Source: JBKBIP01 sp046297495 (lineage in GTDB: Bacteria > Planctomycetota > Planctomycetia > Gemmatales > Gemmataceae). Taken from it: 64,000 nt of DNA. The stretch spans positions 48,887 to 112,886 of the forward strand of contig JBKBIP010000018.1 in NCBI GenBank assembly GCA_046297495.1, read 5' to 3'. The notes beneath the pieces are model-generated. The model searched no databases. It was not told the origin of the DNA and saw nothing but the letters and a program-made list of their open reading frames with translations. Below, one piece after another: positions 1 to 8,269 of this stretch (the first letter of the stretch is position 1; each line of letters starts with the position of its first letter). The translations under genes were made by a program, and so were the position numbers.

Positions 1-288
1 GCGCCGACCGGTGTCAAGTTCCTTGTATTCGGCGTCGGTTGGGGTGTGAATGGTTTCGGGATTGTAGGCAGCGTTGATTTCTTGCAGGATGGGAATGATG
101 TCGGGGTTTTCGTAACTGAGGCCGCGCACCTCGAAGCAATCCTTGTTCACGTCGATGATGTGCAACTTATCCTTCCAGAGACGCACCTTGCGCAGCGTCC
201 GCAACTCGGCGCGGGTGCGCTTGACGAATGCCAAGACTGCGTCGAGCTGCTCCGGCGTATAATCGATGGTGGCAAGGGGAGAACTCAT
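1..288 (-). CDS. Hypothetical protein, partial (C-terminus beyond window)
   Basis: An open frame on the minus strand starts with ATG at 288 (MSSPLATIDYTPEQ) and is still open at base 1, giving 96 codons. The visible part is hydrophilic with a predicted helix-rich start (residues 10-35) and no signal peptide, membrane segment or metal motif. I do not recognise the family. It lies downstream of the two oxidoreductase genes on the same strand, but a strong terminator at 345-396 stands between, so it is probably transcribed separately. The conceptual protein reads smoothly with good codon use, and competing frames here look like shadows. Confidence 0.6.
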   Translation of the reverse strand, partial: MSSPLATIDYTPEQLDAVLAFVKRTRAELRTLRKVRLWKDKLHIIDVNKDCFEVRGLSYENPDIIPILQEINAAYNPETIHTPTDAEYKELDTGRR

Positions 289-344
289 GATGATAGTGGA
301 GGTGTGATTCTGAAAGCTATTCCCCCGGCATGGAAGAAACTCCG

Positions 345-396
345 AAAAAACCCAAGCCGGTCGCACGGCAGCCGGTCGCCGTGCGACCGGCTTGGG
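345..396 (-). terminator. Rho-independent terminator of the oxidoreductase operon
   Basis: A perfect 18-bp inverted repeat (351-368 and 379-396, starting CCCAAGCCGG) encloses a 10-nt loop. On the minus strand it is followed by a run of six T (345-350). It sits 18 bp after the stop codon of the beta-subunit gene, in the right orientation to end that transcript. Confidence 0.88.
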
Positions 397-413
397 TGGT
401 TTGAGCATGTTCC

Positions 414-2060
414 TCAACGCAGTCCCGCCAGCTCTTGCAGCACGTGCCAGTTTTCCAGCCGTTCCGCGTTGGCGCGTAGCAGCGTTTCCGACGGGTTGCC
501 ATCGCGGTCGAAGTGCTTGGCGAAGCGGCCCTCGCTGCGGGCGAAATCGATGAAGTTGACCACTTCCTTGGTCTTGGGGTTGGTGTACCAATCTTCCTTG
601 ACGGCGGGGTTGCCTTGCAGCGACAAGCGTTCGCGGATGGTGTTCCCCTTGCGCGGGTCGTAAATCAGGATCGGGAAGGCCCGCGAATCGACGGCCAAGC
701 GGGCTTGATCGGCGGCCATGTTATCGGCGACGCCGTGCTCCGGCTGGCAAGTGGTATAGCAGCTGATGATGGCGGGGCCGTCGAATTCCAGCGCGCCTAA
801 CACCGCTTTGTAAAAGTGGTTGACATGGGCGCACGTCGTCTGGGCCACGTAGGTGCGCGGGTGCATGATGGCGATTTGCGCGATCTCCTTGCGCCGCTCT
901 TGCTTGCCGGCGACGGTCTTGCCATGCACGCTCATCTTGGTGTTCTGGCCGGTGAAGGTGCTCGTGGACGCCTGGCCGCCGGTGTTGGAATAGACTTGCG
1001 TATCGAGCACGAACACCTTGATGTTCATGCCGCTGGCCAACATGCGTGACAGTGCTTGGAAGCCGATGTCATACATGGCCCCATCACCGCCGAGACACCA
1101 CAACGGCTTATCCGCCCAACCCATCTGGTCCCAGCGCATGCGCACGCCGATGGCATCGGCGGGGGCGTTCTCAAAGAGGGAATTGGTCCACGGTACCAGA
1201 TACGGATTGTACGGATAGGTAGAGGTATAAACCGTGTTGCAGCCGGTGGCGGCCACGATGCCCCATTGATCGCCGTACTTGGCTCCCGTGATGGCGCACA
1301 TCATCCGCAGGGCCGTTCCCTCGCCGCAGCCGGCGCACGACCCCGCCCCGCCGACATAAATATGCGTCTGCTCTTTCAACATGATGTCGATGAGCAGGTT
1401 GTCGCTGATGTACTTGTCGTTGCTGGGGCCGATGTTCTTGAAATAGCGGTGCGTCTTGCGCGCCATGGTCATCACTTCATCGGTCTTGGCGACCATTTTC
1501 AGGGCGTCGTCGTCGCAAACGGTGACACACTCCGCACACCCCTTGCACTTGCTGGGGTCAATGATAATCTGGAACATGCCACCGGGCAGTCCCTTCTTTT
1601 TGCCGCCGTCGTAGTATTTCTTGGTCTTGGACCATTGTTGGCGGTACATCTCCCGATCTTCCTCGGGAATGATTTGGATTTTCTCCTCCAGCTCATCCTC
1701 GGCTAAGACTTTGCCGAGGATGGCGGTGTCGGGGCACTCGGTCACGCAGTCCATGCAGGCGGTGCAGTTCTCCGGGATATATTCGGGGATTTCCGGGGAG
1801 ATGTTGCTGAAGTCGCGCAACGTCGCGGTGCCGGCGGGAATCAGCGAGCGGGCCAAAGTCAGGTCCGCCGGCAAATCCTTCTCACCATAGCCTTCCTCGT
1901 AGCCGCGAATGATGCGCTCGTTGAAATCAACCACATCGAGAACAGGCAGGCTGATCAAGCGGTATTCTTGATCCACCAAAGTGCCGTAAGAATTATTGTT
2001 GAACGGGTCTTTATCATTGGCCGCGTTCATGGACGGTTTGGTGGTGGGATTCGCTATCAT
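414..2060 (-). CDS. Pyruvate:ferredoxin oxidoreductase-like, ferredoxin + beta (TPP) chain
   Basis: The 548-aa protein matches the C-terminal half of NifJ-type 2-oxoacid:ferredoxin oxidoreductases, which convert pyruvate and CoA to acetyl-CoA and CO2 while reducing ferredoxin. A two-cluster ferredoxin module is visible: CTACMDCVTECP at 99-110 and CKGCAECVTVC at 172-182. The thiamine-diphosphate-binding beta domain follows, with CAGC at 242-245, GDGAMYDIG at 325-333 and NTGGQAS at 359-365. No signal peptide is present, so it is cytoplasmic. It is preceded on the same strand, after 157 bp, by the alpha-gamma chain, so the two genes together rebuild a NifJ-like enzyme. Substrate is inferred from overall NifJ resemblance; another 2-oxoacid is possible. 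Confidence 0.9.
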   Translation of the reverse strand: MIANPTTKPSMNAANDKDPFNNNSYGTLVDQEYRLISLPVLDVVDFNERIIRGYEEGYGEKDLPADLTLARSLIPAGTATLRDFSNISPEIPEYIPENCTACMDCVTECPDTAILGKVLAEDELEEKIQIIPEEDREMYRQQWSKTKKYYDGGKKKGLPGGMFQIIIDPSKCKGCAECVTVCDDDALKMVAKTDEVMTMARKTHRYFKNIGPSNDKYISDNLLIDIMLKEQTHIYVGGAGSCAGCGEGTALRMMCAITGAKYGDQWGIVAATGCNTVYTSTYPYNPYLVPWTNSLFENAPADAIGVRMRWDQMGWADKPLWCLGGDGAMYDIGFQALSRMLASGMNIKVFVLDTQVYSNTGGQASTSTFTGQNTKMSVHGKTVAGKQERRKEIAQIAIMHPRTYVAQTTCAHVNHFYKAVLGALEFDGPAIISCYTTCQPEHGVADNMAADQARLAVDSRAFPILIYDPRKGNTIRERLSLQGNPAVKEDWYTNPKTKEVVNFIDFARSEGRFAKHFDRDGNPSETLLRANAERLENWHVLQELAGLR

Positions 2061-2147
2061 CTATGAAGCTCCTGTCATTAACAAGAGTGGATTATTTCCG
2101 AAAAACGAACCGAATGGTTCAACAATATTAGGATAGGGTATCCAAAG

Positions 2148-2191
2148 GATTCATCGTTTCGCGCCTACGGGCGAGCACGAAACGAAGAATC
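2148..2191. repeat. Dispersed palindrome family A, copy 1
   Basis: Imperfect inverted repeat with arms GATTCATCGTTTCG and CGAAACGAAGAATC between the two oxidoreductase genes. The same TTCATCG(G/T)TTCGCG theme recurs at 9666, 14334, 24499, 54641 and 62515, always between genes. Confidence 0.65.
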
Positions 2192-2217
2192 CCGGACAGC
2201 ATGGGGAAGTCACGATG

Positions 2218-4206
2218 TTACCGGGGCGCGTAGATGATGTCCGTGGGGATTTCTTGCATCTCGCTATAGCCGCGCTTGACACAAGTGAGATTGTCTTGCA
2301 CGACGCGCTCGCCTCGTTTGCCGAAGTATTTACGCAGCGCTTTTTCCACGCCGGCATAGACCTGTTCGTCGGACATGTCACTCTCGCGCGCATAGGGAGT
2401 GAGCTTGAGAAACGCACCGAGCAGCACGATTCCCTGCATGCGCATCTGCAAGTCGGCCACTGAGGCCACCTCCCGCGCGATTTTCACCATGTCACAGAAA
2501 AAGACGCGAATCTTCTTCTCGCGGATGGCCCGGCGGTTCTCCTCAGGAATGCGCTTCCAGACATCCAGCGGATCGGTGTACGGCGACTGCATGAAGATGG
2601 CGCCCCCCGCGACCAACCCATGCAGTGTCAAGGGGCTGAGAATCGCGGTGGGGTCGTTAATGCACAGCAGGTCCACGTGTTCCAATTCGCTGTGCATCAT
2701 GATGTGCGAGTCGGCAATGGTTAGATAGTAAGTGGTCGGCAAGCCCTTCTTTTCCGAGCCGTACTTGGGATAAGCCTGCACGTCCTTGCCGAAGACGTCC
2801 CCGGCAATGGTGGCGATGACCTTGTTGGTTGTCACCGAGCCGAAGCCGCCGACGGAGTGGCCACGCATCGAGAAGCCTCCCGGCGGCCGCAAATCTGGGT
2901 CTTCGGGACGCTTCAGCGCCAGGGCGTGATCAATGCCGACGCAGAAGAAATCGGGGCCTTGGTGGATCATGTTGTGGAAGGCGGCGATGACATCGCCGGG
3001 GCGCACGTCGCGGCTGCCCAAGCCCGCGGCGGCGCTGTAAATGCGCGGCACCCGCTCGATACGGTCCTGACCGTTCTGGCCCGTGACGGCATCGCAGAAG
3101 GCCGCCTTGATCTCGCGTGTCAAGTGATTGCCTGCCAGGGACAAAGGATCATCCATCCGCTCAAAGACAGTAAAAGCCTTGCAATGTTGCAAGGCTTTGA
3201 CAATTTGACGAGCAGGAAACGGCCGGAAGACGAATACCGTCAAGCAGCCAGCGGCGATCCCTTGGTTGCGCAAGTAATCAACGGTCGCCTTGGCCGTCTC
3301 CATGTAGCAGCCCATGCCAACGATAATGTACTCGGCATCCTCGCAACGGTATGGTTCCAGGAAATCATAGCGCCGGCCAGTCTTACGATAGAATTCCTCG
3401 AAGCATTCTTCCAAGATGCCTTCCATGCGGTCGTAATACCAGCGCTGGGCGATCTTCCCCTTCATGTATGAATCTTGATTCTGAACCACGCCAGACATCA
3501 TGGGATTGGCGGGGTCCATCAGATTGATGAGTTTCTCGGCGGGGCTGCCGATGTATTCCTTCATGAAAGCAGGTTCGGGCAGGCGCACCGATTCGACGGT
3601 GTGCGTCGTGAGGAAGCCATCTTGCACGTTGAAGAACGGCGTATAAGAGGCTTCGGCGGCGCGGCGCGCAATCAGGCAGAAATCACCGGCCTCTTGCGCA
3701 TTGCGCGCGAACAACATACCCCAGCCGCAATCCGCGACCGACATGACATCATCATGGCCAGCATGGACGTTCAGCCCTTGGCTAGTCAGCGCCCGAGCAC
3801 CGATGTTCATGACCACCGGCAGACGCTTGCCGGAGATGGTGTACAGCACCTCCTTCATCAGCACCAACCCTTGGCCGGAGGTGAAATTCGTGACGCGACC
3901 GCCGGCCACCGCGAATCCTTCACAGACCGTCGCGGCCGAGTGTTCGCTTTCCGGCTCGAAAAATAGTAGCGGATCGCCCCACAAGTTGCGCTGGCCGTTC
4001 ATCACGGCGGCGTTGAAACCGCCCCCCATGGTCGTCGAACTGGTGATGGGATAAGCCCCAGCAGCTTGGGCCACATGAATCTCCACATGCACGACGGCCT
4101 CGGCGCCGTCACAGGTGGTCGGAATCCCTGGGTATTCGAACTTCGGTTCATCCACTTTCTCCAAGGATTGGGGAATGCGGGGGACCGTTCCGATAACTGT
4201 GCTCAT
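2218..4206 (-). CDS. Pyruvate:ferredoxin oxidoreductase-like, alpha-gamma chain
   Basis: The 662-aa cytoplasmic protein corresponds to the N-terminal half of NifJ. The alpha (pyrimidine-binding) domain shows AAGAYPITSSTTMG near residues 49-62 and a long stretch typical of the alpha chain (FTSGQGLVLMKEVLYTISG near 109-127). A gamma domain follows with RGHSVGGFGSVTTNK near 455-469. With the downstream gene it would make a two-chain enzyme, unlike the usual single-chain NifJ of about 1,170 residues or the four-subunit archaeal form. The start is supported by AGAGGA about 5 nt upstream and by the promoter at 4302-4330. In a planctomycete this would serve acetyl-CoA production with low-potential electron transfer, which is inference. 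Confidence 0.88.
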   Translation of the reverse strand: MSTVIGTVPRIPQSLEKVDEPKFEYPGIPTTCDGAEAVVHVEIHVAQAAGAYPITSSTTMGGGFNAAVMNGQRNLWGDPLLFFEPESEHSAATVCEGFAVAGGRVTNFTSGQGLVLMKEVLYTISGKRLPVVMNIGARALTSQGLNVHAGHDDVMSVADCGWGMLFARNAQEAGDFCLIARRAAEASYTPFFNVQDGFLTTHTVESVRLPEPAFMKEYIGSPAEKLINLMDPANPMMSGVVQNQDSYMKGKIAQRWYYDRMEGILEECFEEFYRKTGRRYDFLEPYRCEDAEYIIVGMGCYMETAKATVDYLRNQGIAAGCLTVFVFRPFPARQIVKALQHCKAFTVFERMDDPLSLAGNHLTREIKAAFCDAVTGQNGQDRIERVPRIYSAAAGLGSRDVRPGDVIAAFHNMIHQGPDFFCVGIDHALALKRPEDPDLRPPGGFSMRGHSVGGFGSVTTNKVIATIAGDVFGKDVQAYPKYGSEKKGLPTTYYLTIADSHIMMHSELEHVDLLCINDPTAILSPLTLHGLVAGGAIFMQSPYTDPLDVWKRIPEENRRAIREKKIRVFFCDMVKIAREVASVADLQMRMQGIVLLGAFLKLTPYARESDMSDEQVYAGVEKALRKYFGKRGERVVQDNLTCVKRGYSEMQEIPTDIIYAPR

Positions 4207-4301
4207 GTATCCTCTCTTTCTCAGAAGATCCTTTTCGAATCAGCGCTTTCGAACAAGAGCGAGATTTGGTGATTGCGTTCCTTCGCTTTCTAACTCCCGT
4301 G

Positions 4302-4330
4302 ATACTAATACCTATCTTAGCGACTGTCAA
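4302..4330 (-). promoter_or_regulatory. Sigma-70 type promoter of the oxidoreductase operon
   Basis: On the minus strand a perfect -35 TTGACA (4330-4325), a 17-bp spacer and a -10 TAGTAT (4307-4302) precede the alpha-gamma gene by about 95 bp. Spacing and hexamers are close to consensus. Confidence 0.75.
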
Positions 4331-5139
4331 GGAGATACCTAGAGGGGATGGGGAACTCCGTATGAAGATCGACGGAAGATCAACTTCGAGGGGGGGACAA
4401 ACGGTGGGCAACTCGATTACTGGTCGTCGTATGTCCAGATGTTGGGTGGCTCCACTCGCTGCCGTTCTTACCCATGTGAGGTGGGTTGAGCAAATGCGCC
4501 CGAATCGGCGAACCGGGCAAAATAACCATGAAACCATAGACTTCACAACAGGATGTTTATTGGTCCGTTGATTCGCGATTGACACAAACTAATCAATTCC
4601 GTCTAGGTGCTATTGTCCGAACTTGAACCACCGCCTGCCCTTGCAGCAAGTCTGCTCAATTGTTGAGCAAAGCACGCGGTCGTCAGCAGAAAAAATTAGG
4701 ACGAAAGACTTTTTCCATCTCGCTTTGGCACAAGACCTTGCCACTAAAAAAATGTAATTGTCGGAAAATTGGTACTTGACTTGCCCATGAGGGATTGTGA
4801 TGATTTTCTACATAGGTTCTATGGAGAGAACGCCACCTGAGATTGCACCATGAAGAAGTGGAATGGTTCCACCAAGGTCAGTAACCCCACCTATGACTGG
4901 CGTTATCGTCTCCGTGCATGGAGACACACTCTATTTTCGTCAAATTTTCTCGACCAGTTTGAGGCAGTTTCACACGTATTTGTCTCAATCTGGTCGCTAG
5001 GGGCCAGGGAGTGGACCGCATCGCCGCCACCCGGCCAGGATGGATTCGATACCCGGAGGCTTGTCGATCACGTTTTTTTCCACAAACTCTACAACATGGG
5101 AACCCGCTTCCGCGATCACCTACAGGAGTATTGATCGTC
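4331..5139. other. Long divergent intergenic region with structured leader
   Basis: No convincing gene lies here; the open frames are short, overlap promoters and resemble no family. It separates the minus-strand oxidoreductase operon from the plus-strand glycan operon. Visible elements: a 7+7 palindrome TGCTCAA-TTG-TTGAGCA at 4653-4669, a possible weak plus-strand promoter (TTGACT at 4776-4781, 17 bp, GATGAT), a small hairpin GTCTCC/GGAGAC at 4908-4925, and a large hairpin at 4951-4996. The first part is relatively AT-rich compared with flanking genes. Confidence 0.5.
4951..4996 (+). promoter_or_regulatory. Leader hairpin upstream of glycosyltransferase operon
   Basis: A 17-nt inverted repeat with two mismatches (4951-4967 and 4980-4996, beginning CGACCAG and ending CTGGTCG) encloses a 12-nt loop, 144 nt before the glycosyltransferase start. 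No T-run follows, so it is not a simple terminator. A regulatory leader structure or a dimer-binding site is possible. Confidence 0.4.
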
Positions 5140-6303
5140 ATGCGTATCGCGTTGTTTTCTTGGGAGTCCCTGCACTCGATCCCCGTGGGAGGCGTCGGCG
5201 TGCATGTGACCGAATTGGCGGCCGCGTTGGAACGGCGCGGCCACGACGTGCATGTCTTCACAAGGATTGGACAGGGGCAATCCCCCTACGAACGCATCCA
5301 CGGCGTCCATTATTATCGGTGCGCCTTTCAGTTGCACTCCAATTTCGTCGATGAGATCAACAATATGTGCCGTTCGTTTGTCCATACGTTCTTCTCCGTG
5401 GAAGACACGATCGGCCGCTTCGACATCATCCACGCCCATGATTGGCTGGCCTCCAACGCGGTGATCTGGATCAAGCAAGGGCGACATCATCCCGCCGTGC
5501 TGACCATGCACTCCACGGAATACGGTCGCAACGGCAATCGCTTCTTCCAAGGGCAATCCATCCGCGTTCACGATCATGAGCGGCACGGCACTTACTGTGC
5601 GGATCGGGTCATCACTGTGTCGAATCAGCTCAAGGAAGAAATCAAGTGGCTGTACCAAGTGCCGGACCATAAGGTTCATGTTGTGTACAATGGCGTGAAT
5701 GCCCACGCTTTCGATTACGACATCGATGCCGGCGACGTGAAGCGCCGTTACCAAATCGGGCCGCTAGACCCCACGGTCCTGTTCGTGGGGCGCATGGTGG
5801 TGCAGAAAGGGCCGGATATTTTAGTGCGTGCCATGCCGCATGTGTTGCGATATTATCCGCACGCCAAATTCGTCTTTGCGGGTGACGGCCACATGCGCAA
5901 TGAAGTGTACGGTTTGGCGAATCAAATGCGCGTCGGGCACGCCATTCGCATGTTGGGAGACCGTCGCGGCAAGGAGCTGTTGGATTTGTTCAAAGCCTGT
6001 GACATCGTGGCGGTGCCCAGCCGGAATGAACCGTTCGGCATCGTGATACTGGAAGGTTGGAGCGCCTATAAGCCGGTCGTCAGCACGAAACGGGGCGGCC
6101 CAGCGGAATTCGTCTGGCACGAGATCAATGGACTACAAGTTGAGGACACGCCCGATTCCGTGGCATGGGGTTTAGGTACCTTGCTGGCCGACCACAATCG
6201 CTGTCGCTGGATGGGCCGCAATGGCCGCGCGGCGGTGGATGCCGCGTTCAGCTGGGATTGCATTGCTGCCCAGGCTGAGGAAGTCTATGCCAGCGTCGCC
6301 TAA
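5140..6303 (+). CDS. GT4-family glycosyltransferase, probable alpha-glucan synthase
   Basis: The 387-aa protein has the GT-B fold signatures of retaining GT4/GT5 enzymes: an N-terminal GGVGVHVTEL acceptor loop, HAHDWLAS, a central VGRMVVQKGPD linker-to-C-domain motif, and an intact EX7E pair (E297 and E305 in EPFGIVILE). Such enzymes transfer a sugar from a nucleotide donor in the cytoplasm. The start was set at ATG 5140 because AGGAG lies 11 nt upstream; longer in-frame starts enter the leader. Two further GT4-like genes and a GH57 branching enzyme follow on the same strand, so glycogen/alpha-glucan synthesis (GlgA- or GlgM-like) is the best inference; the exact donor cannot be read from the sequence. 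Confidence 0.85.
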   Translation: MRIALFSWESLHSIPVGGVGVHVTELAAALERRGHDVHVFTRIGQGQSPYERIHGVHYYRCAFQLHSNFVDEINNMCRSFVHTFFSVEDTIGRFDIIHAHDWLASNAVIWIKQGRHHPAVLTMHSTEYGRNGNRFFQGQSIRVHDHERHGTYCADRVITVSNQLKEEIKWLYQVPDHKVHVVYNGVNAHAFDYDIDAGDVKRRYQIGPLDPTVLFVGRMVVQKGPDILVRAMPHVLRYYPHAKFVFAGDGHMRNEVYGLANQMRVGHAIRMLGDRRGKELLDLFKACDIVAVPSRNEPFGIVILEGWSAYKPVVSTKRGGPAEFVWHEINGLQVEDTPDSVAWGLGTLLADHNRCRWMGRNGRAAVDAAFSWDCIAAQAEEVYASVA

Positions 6304-6357
6304 CCACGCCCGCGACGTGCTCCAATAGGGATTCATTGGAACCAGCACCAGGAAGTT

Positions 6358-8199
6358 ATGAATACCTCGACATCGGCTCTGGATGAACGGATCACGCCCA
6401 CTCTGCCATCGCCAAGCACGGCTTACGTGGGTCGAACGGAAGGACTCAACGGGACGACGCCCCATCGCCCCGTGGAGCCGCTGCCCCCCGATCAACTCCG
6501 GTCCGTGGCTTGGGCCATCGGCTCGGAACGTCCGCTCGACCAATTCATTCCGTTGCACAGTCACATCGGCTTGGCGATGGTTCACCCCTATCAAGGGTTC
6601 GTGCATTGGCGCATCAAACAGGAATGGATCGACACCACGGCGCGCCACAAAGGGGACGCCTGGCATCACTGCCGGTTGATCGTGCGGTTATACGATGTCT
6701 CTTATGTGGAGTTCAACGGACTGAATGCCCACTCCATCACGGATATTGATGTGCCAGCGATTTGCGGCTACATGTTCTTCCAGCTGGCACGGCCCGGCAC
6801 TTGGCAATTGGCTGAAGTGGGTTTCCTGCTTCGCAATGGCGAGTTCCTGCCCGCCGCCCGGTCGCAAACCGTTCCGTTTGCTCCCGACGCGGTATCCGGG
6901 CGTGGCGACCATGCCGCCCTGCTGGTCGATGAATCGGGCCACGTCGAGGAAGTCGGCAATTTGTGGGAGCAGGACAAAATTTTGGAAGAACGTCGCCGGC
7001 CCAAAGTACGTTCGGGTTTGACCATCGCCACCTTCGCCATGGAATCGCTCGCCACCGGCTATGACGGTATCCTGCCACGGTTCGTCACCGAATTGGCGCA
7101 GGCGCAGGCGCAGCACGGCCATCGAGTGCATGTCTTCGTGCCGCAATCTCCCGGCTTCACGGACTCGCGTGAAGTTCAGGGAGTGCATTACCACCCTCTG
7201 CCCGTTCCTCGGAACGATTCCCCCCTGGACATTGCCTTGAATTACGCCCGTTCCGCCGAGCAGGTCTTGTTGCAATTCCCACCTTTCGACCTGTATCACG
7301 TTCATGAGTGGATCACCGGATTGGCGCCGTGGATCGGCACCCGGCCGACCGTGCTGTCGCTCAGTTCCATTGAATCGGTGCGCCGTAACGGAGCGGCGCC
7401 GACCCCCTTATCGATGGAAATTCAGAAGATTGAGCGTCAATTAGCTCATGCCGCCGACTTGTTACTCACTCCCGATTGGTTGCGTGAGCGTGCCATCGCC
7501 GAATTGGCCATCGATGAGGCTCACGTCCACTCCTTCCCCATGGACGCCCGCTTGCCCAACGAATGGGAACGCCCCTTGGACTATGGCCAGATCAAGAAAG
7601 ACATCGGCTTCGGCCCGTTGGATCGGTTGTTGCTGTTCGTTGGTCCTCTCGAATATGCCGCCGGAGTCGATTTGCTGCTGGAAGCTTTGCCGGTGGTCCT
7701 GCGCCGCGCGCCGAACGTGCGCTTGGCCTTCGCGGGTCAAGGGAGTATGCACGGCACTTTGGAGCACCGCATGCACCAATTGGGGATCGGGTACGCAGTG
7801 CGTCTGTTGGGACATGTCGATCGGGGCTGGCTCAGCTGTCTAATGCGTGCTAGCGAGGCAGTCGTGTTGCCTTCTCGTCAACGTGTTCCCTTCGATGACG
7901 CGGTGGTGGACTTGGCACGTAAGGCAAGCCGTGCCGTGGTGACAACGCACGGCGGCCCGGCCTATTTGATTCAACACGAGGAGAACGGGTTAGTGACTTA
8001 CGATAACCCTGGCTCCATGGTTTGGGCCTTGGATCGCATCTTGAGCGATCCACACCACACCGAACGCATGGGACAAGCCGCTCGGCGCAGCGAGACCACC
8101 ATGCCGTGTTGGGGTGAAGTGGCCCGGTTGTATTTTGAGCTGTGCGCCGGTCGCTTTCCCGAATTGAACGAATCGCGCGGCCGCGCTCCAGGCTCCTAA
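6358..8199 (+). CDS. DUF4912-like + GT4-like protein with degenerate catalytic pair
   Basis: The 613-aa protein has two parts. Residues about 60-205 resemble DUF4912, a carbohydrate-associated beta-domain found with glycan enzymes. Residues about 220-600 have the GT4 fold, with clear relatedness to the upstream enzyme (GPLDRLLLFVGPLEYAAGVD, HGGPAYLIQHEENGL). Where the upstream gene has EPFGIVILE, this one has VPFDDAVVD (V510, D518), so the EX7E pair is lost. It may therefore be a non-catalytic partner or glucan-binding scaffold. It follows the first transferase by 54 bp with a modest AGGAAG ribosome site, and is probably co-transcribed. Confidence 0.78.
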   Translation: MNTSTSALDERITPTLPSPSTAYVGRTEGLNGTTPHRPVEPLPPDQLRSVAWAIGSERPLDQFIPLHSHIGLAMVHPYQGFVHWRIKQEWIDTTARHKGDAWHHCRLIVRLYDVSYVEFNGLNAHSITDIDVPAICGYMFFQLARPGTWQLAEVGFLLRNGEFLPAARSQTVPFAPDAVSGRGDHAALLVDESGHVEEVGNLWEQDKILEERRRPKVRSGLTIATFAMESLATGYDGILPRFVTELAQAQAQHGHRVHVFVPQSPGFTDSREVQGVHYHPLPVPRNDSPLDIALNYARSAEQVLLQFPPFDLYHVHEWITGLAPWIGTRPTVLSLSSIESVRRNGAAPTPLSMEIQKIERQLAHAADLLLTPDWLRERAIAELAIDEAHVHSFPMDARLPNEWERPLDYGQIKKDIGFGPLDRLLLFVGPLEYAAGVDLLLEALPVVLRRAPNVRLAFAGQGSMHGTLEHRMHQLGIGYAVRLLGHVDRGWLSCLMRASEAVVLPSRQRVPFDDAVVDLARKASRAVVTTHGGPAYLIQHEENGLVTYDNPGSMVWALDRILSDPHHTERMGQAARRSETTMPCWGEVARLYFELCAGRFPELNESRGRAPGS

Positions 8200-8269
8200 T
8201 ATACGTCCTTGACTTTAATCCTCCCATTCATCCCGACGAACATCGCAAAGCACAAGGAGGGGAATCAGT

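Noticed and set aside
4148..4585. Minus-strand open frame of 145 codons and a plus-strand frame at 4266-4571
   Set aside because: They overlap the start and promoter of the alpha-gamma gene, have no ribosome site and no family resemblance.
4850..5134. Plus-strand open frame of 94 codons just before the first glycosyltransferase
   Set aside because: It runs through two hairpins of the leader, has no ribosome site and an implausible protein sequence; a real leader peptide cannot be fully excluded.
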